Shown: piece by piece, positions 59,521 to 64,000 of the stretch | How the letters are laid out: the number at the start of each line of letters is the position of its first letter | Position numbering within the stretch: position 1 is the first letter of the stretch | Assembly (NCBI RefSeq): GCF_020103695.1 | Contig: NZ_JAHXBF010000026.1 | Span: 1 to 64,000 of the forward strand | Source: Hyalangium versicolor | Lineage (GTDB): Bacteria > Myxococcota > Myxococcia > Myxococcales > Myxococcaceae | Length of the DNA stretch: 64,000 nucleotides | Direction of reading: 5' to 3' | The notes under the pieces: generated by a model | The model's database searches: none | Told to the model about the DNA's origin: nothing | Seen by the model: the letters and a program-made list of their open reading frames with translations, nothing else | Made by a program: the position numbers and the translations under genes

Positions 59521-62001
59521 TCACTCCACCGTCAGGGTGAAGGGCATGGCGGCCTTGAGCCCCGGCTCCAGCCACCCCGAGGTGAGGCCTGTCTCCTTCA
59601 CGATCGCCTGCATGCCCGGCAGCAGGGCAGGGCGGGCCTCGGGCAGCAGCCGGTGCAGGACCGAGGGCTCCCCGCCCAGTGACGAGAACAGGCCCTTGGG
59701 CTCTCCGTATACCACCAGGTCCAGCTCCTCGTGGGCCTCCACCTTGGCCCGGGCCCGCGCCGTCTCCACCGCCTCCACGAAGCCGCCCAGCTTGTCCACC
59801 AGCCCGCGTGACAGGGCATCCTGGCCGGACCACACCCGCCCCCGGGCGATGGCGTCCACCTTCGCCTTCTCCATGTTCCGCGCCTGGCTCACGTAGGTGA
59901 TGAAGTCGTCGTAGGTGGAGTCCACCCAGCGCTGCACCGCGGTCTGCTCCTCGGGCGTCCACGGGCGCCAGTAGCTGAGCATGTCCGCCATGGGGCCCCG
60001 GGAGATGTTCTCCTGGTTGATGCCCAGCTTGTCCTGCAACAGGCCCTGCAGCGCGGGCTTCAAGTAGAACACGCCAATGCTGCCGGTGATGGTGGTGGGG
60101 TTGGCGAGGATCTCATCGGCGCCGATGGACACATAGTAGCCACCCGAGGCCGCCACATCTCCCATGGAGGCGATGATGGGCTTGTGCTTCCGGGCCTCCA
60201 CTACCGCTCGGTACATCAAATCCGAGGCGAGCACGTCCCCGCCGCCCGAGTCCACCCGCAGGATGATGGCCACCACGGAGGGATCCTCCTGAGCGCGCAG
60301 GAGCGCCAACACCACCGTCTCGGCCCCGGCGATGCGCGCCCCTCCGAGCGGATCCTCGCGGCTCTTGCCTCCGGCGATGGTGCCCAGCACCGGGACGATG
60401 GCGATCCGGCGGCGGCTGCCCCAGCGCGTCTCCCGCTCCGCGCGGGGAGAGTATCCGGGGGAGTAGGTCGAGCCCGGGGCCAGCTCACGCACCTTCTGTT
60501 CCACCTGGTCCTGCTGCTGGAGGATGCCGTCCAACAGCCCCAGCTCCAGGGCCTTCTTCACCGGGATGAGGCCCACGCTCCACGCCTCGCGCAGGCGCCC
60601 GGGGGGCAGCTTCCGTCCGCGGGTGACGACCTCCTCGTACCAGTTCACCTCGGTGTCCAGGTAGGCGTTGACCGTCTCCCGCTCGGCCTCGCTCATGTCC
60701 CGGCGGGTGAGTTGCTCGGGGGCCGTCTTGTACTCGCCCACGCGCGCCACGTCCCAGCTGACGCCCAGCTTCTCCATCGTCCCGCCCACGCTGACGATGC
60801 CCGCCGACAGGCCGTTGATGACCAGCGAGGAGGCCGGCATCGCGTAGATCTGATCCGCTGCCGAGGCCACCATGTAGCCCTTGTCGTCGCACGAGAGCAG
60901 CACGGCCAGCACCTTCTTGCCGTTGGCGCGCAGGCGCATCACGGCCTGGCGCAGCTCCTCCGCGCGGCCCCAGTCCACGCCGCCCAGCCCCTCCATCTTC
61001 AGCACCACGCCGCGCAGCTGGGGATCCTTGGTGGCCAGATCCAGGAAGCGCATCAGGTTCAGGTACGGATCCGGCCCGCTCGCGCCGAGCAGCGCCAGCG
61101 CGGGGCTCACGCCACCGGAGAGCCGGTCATTGAGATCCAGCATCGTCACCACGCCGGAGGACAGGCCCAGGGCCCGGTAGTTGGCGCTCGACACGCGCAC
61201 GGCCAGCACGTGATCCCACCCGTCGCTCGTCCCGCCTCCCGCGTAGGTGACGCCGAGGTGGCCGGTGTCCAGCGTGGCGCCGAGCTGGAACGCCACATCC
61301 TCTCCCTTGCGCAGGCCGTGCGAGAGACCGGCGCCCAGCCTGAACCCGGGCCACAGCTCCGCCTTCAGCGCGTAGGTGAGCCGGCCCTCGTCCAGGCCTC
61401 CCGAGCGGAAGAGATAGTCCACCCCCAGCGTGTACCGCTCATCGAAGGGACGCACCCCGAAGCCCACGTCGAAGCTGCGGGTGAGCTTGTACTCGCCCTG
61501 CTCGGGCTGGTTGATGTCTCGCGCCACCACGCTGTAGGAGAAGGAGCGCCACGGGCGCGCCGACAGGCCGATGTCCCAGCTCGACAGCTTCTCGATGAAT
61601 GGATCCGACGAGCCGAAGAGGTGGTAGGTGGTCCCGAGCGCCAGCGTGTCCGTGCCGAGCGAGAGGCCCCACGAGGTGCGGCGGTAGTCCGGCTGCGCCG
61701 CGTTGTCGAGCCACTCCAGCCCGAAGCCCAGCCCCACCACTCCGAACAGGCTGGTGCCGGTGAACAGGCCGTTGCCCACCTGATCCTGGGGCCGGTTGCG
61801 CTCGTGGACGAAGAACAGCTGCGTGTCGTCGATGAAGCGCAGGCTGCCGGGGTTGAGGGAGAGGGCGGTGGCCTCGTCCACGATGGCCGTGGAGTCGGGA
61901 GGCAGCGTCACTCCGCGCGAACCCACCAGGGGGCGGAGGATGGCATTCGTCTGGGCGAGGGCGACGCAGGGGAGCAGCAGGAGCATTGCCTGGAGGCGCA
62001 T
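59521..62001 (-). CDS. SppA (S49) protease with N-terminal outer-membrane barrel-like region
   Basis: 826 aa. Signal peptide residues 1-16 (ending ALA). Residues about 20-285 are rich in alternating beta-strand pattern (LFGVVGLGFGLEWLDN, WDIGLSARPWRSFSYSVVA, YTLGVDYLFRSGGLDEGRLT), like an outer-membrane barrel. Residues 286-826 form tandem S49 domains of the long SppA type. Catalytic Lys425 (GEYKTAPEQ) and Ser619 (GDVAASGGYYVS) are both present. Ordinary SppA is inner-membrane bound and digests leftover signal peptides. The fused barrel would place this one at the outer membrane. Confidence 0.88.
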   Translation of the reverse strand: MRLQAMLLLLPCVALAQTNAILRPLVGSRGVTLPPDSTAIVDEATALSLNPGSLRFIDDTQLFFVHERNRPQDQVGNGLFTGTSLFGVVGLGFGLEWLDNAAQPDYRRTSWGLSLGTDTLALGTTYHLFGSSDPFIEKLSSWDIGLSARPWRSFSYSVVARDINQPEQGEYKLTRSFDVGFGVRPFDERYTLGVDYLFRSGGLDEGRLTYALKAELWPGFRLGAGLSHGLRKGEDVAFQLGATLDTGHLGVTYAGGGTSDGWDHVLAVRVSSANYRALGLSSGVVTMLDLNDRLSGGVSPALALLGASGPDPYLNLMRFLDLATKDPQLRGVVLKMEGLGGVDWGRAEELRQAVMRLRANGKKVLAVLLSCDDKGYMVASAADQIYAMPASSLVINGLSAGIVSVGGTMEKLGVSWDVARVGEYKTAPEQLTRRDMSEAERETVNAYLDTEVNWYEEVVTRGRKLPPGRLREAWSVGLIPVKKALELGLLDGILQQQDQVEQKVRELAPGSTYSPGYSPRAERETRWGSRRRIAIVPVLGTIAGGKSREDPLGGARIAGAETVVLALLRAQEDPSVVAIILRVDSGGGDVLASDLMYRAVVEARKHKPIIASMGDVAASGGYYVSIGADEILANPTTITGSIGVFYLKPALQGLLQDKLGINQENISRGPMADMLSYWRPWTPEEQTAVQRWVDSTYDDFITYVSQARNMEKAKVDAIARGRVWSGQDALSRGLVDKLGGFVEAVETARARAKVEAHEELDLVVYGEPKGLFSSLGGEPSVLHRLLPEARPALLPGMQAIVKETGLTSGWLEPGLKAAMPFTLTVE

Positions 62002-62050
62002 ACGCCTCGGACTCTAGGCCGCTCCCACCCCGTGCGGACAAGCTTCGCGA

Positions 62051-63259
62051 TCACCAGTCTTCAGTACCGTTCACTCGGTCCAGCGGATCGCCACTCTTGT
62101 CCTTCTTCTCCGTCACGCGCCGCCGGCCGCCCTGATCCTCGGAGTTCCACTCCTCCATGCCGTGGCGGTTGTCCAGCGGGTCCGAGCCCGTGACCTTCTT
62201 CTCACCGCCTCCCAGGCCGTTGTTGATCAGGTAGTTCACCAGCCGGCTCATCTCCGCCTTGGTCTGGCCGTACTCGTCGCCCTGGAGTACCAGGCGGCGG
62301 CTCGCCAGCTTCTTGCCGCTCTGCATATCGAAGAAGCCCACCACCACCTCGGTGCCATTGGGGCCCAGATCCTTCACCGTGCCCAACAGGCCGCGGTCGA
62401 TCGACAGGGCCTTGCCCATGGCGGTGGCCGCGGGGCTCGGCTGGGTGCGGACGATCTCGCTGGCTACCTTGTCCAGCTGCGAGTCGTACTTCTTGTAGTT
62501 GCTCGTCGGCTTGAGCTCGGCGTTGACCTCCACGTCGTCCGGAGTCACCTCCAGCAACTGGCCGGACTGCTGGAAGCCGGGGCGGTCCAGCCGCAGCAGG
62601 TGCTTGCCCACCTGCATCGGGCCCACCGTCACCGGCGTGTAGCCCTGGAACTCGCCATCCACGTACACGCGGGCGCCCGCGGGCTTGGACTTCACCGTGG
62701 CGCTGCCGCGCAGCACCGAAGTGCGGCTGGTGGCCACCTGGGCGCGCAGGGCGATGAAGTCCTTGTTGTAGCGCTTGGTGTTCAGCTCGAAGGTCGGGTT
62801 GAGCGCCATCAAATCGATGAGGTTGAGCCTGGCCTCCTCGGTGTCCCCGCGCTGGCTGAGCACGGCGGCGTACAGGGCGGTGGCCTCGCACAGCTCGGTG
62901 CAGGAGCGCATGGCCCCCACGGCTCCCTGCAACTCCTTGAGCGTGGCGCGCAGCTTGCGCTCCGCGTCGTCGTACTCCTTGGCCTCGTAGGCCGCCAGGC
63001 TCTCCTCGAGCCCCTTGCTGCCGCGCTTGAGCGAGGCCTGGGCCTCGTCATCCGCGGGCATGCCGAACAGCTCCTCGGGCTTCTTCACCGTGAAGCCGGA
63101 GAACTGCTCGAGCGCCTCGTTCATGAAGGTCTCGAGCTTCACCGTGCTGCCCTCGGCCCCCTGATCCATGGGGATGAGCAGTGCGCTGATGCGCCGGGCC
63201 GTAGGGGGAGGGGCGGCCAGGGCAACAGCGGGAAGGAGTACGAGCACCAGGGCTTTCAT
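62051..63259 (-). CDS. PEGA-domain periplasmic/surface protein with helical repeat region
   Basis: 402 aa. Signal peptide 1-15. A helical region follows (about 70-170, SLAAYEAKEYDDAERKLRAT, TPR-like), then a PEGA domain (about 185-255, GSATVKSKPAGARVYVDGEF, QGYTPVTVGPMQVGKH). The C-terminal tail holds two copies of one motif, GSDPLDNRHGMEEW and SGDPLDRVNGTEDW, the last ending the protein. The next gene upstream, also with a PEGA domain, is 58 bp away, so the pair is likely co-transcribed. PEGA domains are often anchors or cell-surface modules. Confidence 0.82.
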   Translation of the reverse strand: MKALVLVLLPAVALAAPPPTARRISALLIPMDQGAEGSTVKLETFMNEALEQFSGFTVKKPEELFGMPADDEAQASLKRGSKGLEESLAAYEAKEYDDAERKLRATLKELQGAVGAMRSCTELCEATALYAAVLSQRGDTEEARLNLIDLMALNPTFELNTKRYNKDFIALRAQVATSRTSVLRGSATVKSKPAGARVYVDGEFQGYTPVTVGPMQVGKHLLRLDRPGFQQSGQLLEVTPDDVEVNAELKPTSNYKKYDSQLDKVASEIVRTQPSPAATAMGKALSIDRGLLGTVKDLGPNGTEVVVGFFDMQSGKKLASRRLVLQGDEYGQTKAEMSRLVNYLINNGLGGGEKKVTGSDPLDNRHGMEEWNSEDQGGRRRVTEKKDKSGDPLDRVNGTEDW

Positions 63260-63316
63260 TCAGAGACCTCGATACCTGCCGGACGCGAGCGCGCGGACAG
63301 CCATTCAATTCCGCCG

Positions 63317-64000
63317 CTAGAAGCCCAGCCCCGGGAGACCCGAGACGGGACCTAGCGGGCCGCCCCGCCGAGCCTGCGTGGCATAGACGATACCACCCGT
63401 CACCACGGCCGCACCTCCCACCACCGCGGCCCAGAACCAGGGCTTCTTGACGACCGGCGGCAGACCTTTCAGCGGAGAGGAGGGCTCGGCGACCAGCTTG
63501 CCCGTGAGGAAGCCGTGAACGCGCTCGGCCGCTGCCTGGGGGCTCTCGGTGCGCTCCTTCGAGGCGGGCTTCAGCTCCACGCCGCGCAGCCGGTTCTTCG
63601 TGCGCACATCCCACACCTGGACTTCGGCCTCGGCGCCCTTCTTCTGCTGCACTGCGGCAAGGACCACGTAGCGGGCGCCCACCTTGTCCGCGATGGAGGC
63701 GACTTCGGGGGGCATGGCGTCCCCATCGAAGGCCTTGGCGGAGGAGGCCTTGGCGGCGGCGGCGAGCACCTGGGCCAGCTCGGGCAGCGGCTCGAGTTGG
63801 GGCTTCAGCTCGGAGTTCTTGCCGGAGGCCACCTGGGGATAGGAGGCGTAGGGCTGGTAGCCGGGCAGGGAGATGACCACCGGCTGGCGGCCAGGGTGGA
63901 CCTCCACGCCCTTGAGCGGGGTGAGGCCCACGTCCTCGCCGCGCACCGTCACCTGGGCGCCCGAGGGCTTGGACTCGACGACGAGCGTGCCGGGCTTCTG
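63317..64000 (-). CDS. PEGA-domain protein (partial, 5' end outside window)
   Basis: The frame is open to the window edge (228 codons). An internal GTG at 63952 is not the true start because the PEGA domain begins upstream of it: GTLVVESKPSGAQVTVRGED, then VGLTPLKGVEVHPGRQPVVI. A central domain follows (VGARYVVLAAVQQKKGAEAE, a beta-alpha pattern like GNA1162/LpoB-type lipoprotein domains). Near the C-terminus there is one TM (FWAAVVGGAAVVTGGIVYAT). It is the upstream neighbour of the 62051-63259 gene. Confidence 0.78.
   Translation of the reverse strand, partial: QKPGTLVVESKPSGAQVTVRGEDVGLTPLKGVEVHPGRQPVVISLPGYQPYASYPQVASGKNSELKPQLEPLPELAQVLAAAAKASSAKAFDGDAMPPEVASIADKVGARYVVLAAVQQKKGAEAEVQVWDVRTKNRLRGVELKPASKERTESPQAAAERVHGFLTGKLVAEPSSPLKGLPPVVKKPWFWAAVVGGAAVVTGGIVYATQARRGGPLGPVSGLPGLGF

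Overview
The window is high-GC DNA with myxobacterial gene content: many TPR, FHA and PEGA-domain proteins, Pro/Ala-rich low-complexity tails, numerous lipoproteins, and a MoxR/DUF58/DUF4129 cluster. I infer a member of the Myxococcota, probably suborder Cystobacterineae. No RNA genes, CRISPR arrays, IS elements or phage genes were recognised.

Layout. 1-5491 (minus): an operon of a LolD-like ABC ATPase, two FtsX-type permeases, a LolA-like carrier and a truncated outer-membrane protein gene. 5871-6563: a secreted Gly/Ser-rich protein. 6831-30793 (plus): a roughly 24 kb type III secretion system (T3SS) locus. 30825-33869 (minus): a DOT1-like methyltransferase, a double-FHA tail-anchored protein and a TPR lipoprotein. 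33972-44815: an outer-membrane protein, an Ig-like lipoprotein, an RDD protein, a GntR regulator, a large transporter/HEAT/cNMP chimera, a membrane protein and a degenerate 5'-nucleotidase-like lipoprotein. 44974-51693: a SpoIIM protein convergent with a DUF58-MoxR-DUF4350-DUF4129-zinc-finger operon. 51726-57669: two paralogous hydrolase-fold lipoproteins, an S9 peptidase and a divergent POT peptide transporter. 57719-64000 (minus): Rho, an SppA-like protease with a barrel-like N-terminal region, and two PEGA-domain proteins, the last running off the window.

The T3SS locus is the centrepiece. It encodes the inner rod (SctI), the inner lipoprotein ring (SctJ), a FliG-like protein in the SctK position, stator, ATPase and stalk (SctL, N, O), ruler (SctP), C-ring (SctQ), a FliO-like protein, the whole export gate (SctR, S, T, U, V), an autonomous copy of the SctU C-terminal domain, four TPR chaperone-like proteins and four near-identical 73-aa needle (SctF) genes. 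Secretin, a canonical SctD, translocators and a gatekeeper are not visible here. Several parts look flagellar: the FliO-like gene, an SctR with a FliP-like signal peptide, the FliG-like protein, and a FliA (sigma-28) type sigma factor.

Six genes (all four needle genes, a Gly-rich protein with a needle-like C-terminus, and a 122-aa unknown) are each preceded by a sigma-28-like promoter with an identical 11-nt spacer. The gene just before the sigma factor could encode a FlgM-like anti-sigma factor. I infer that external parts of this injectisome are under a flagellar-style late-gene switch. The sequence shows the promoters and the sigma gene. The regulatory logic is inference.
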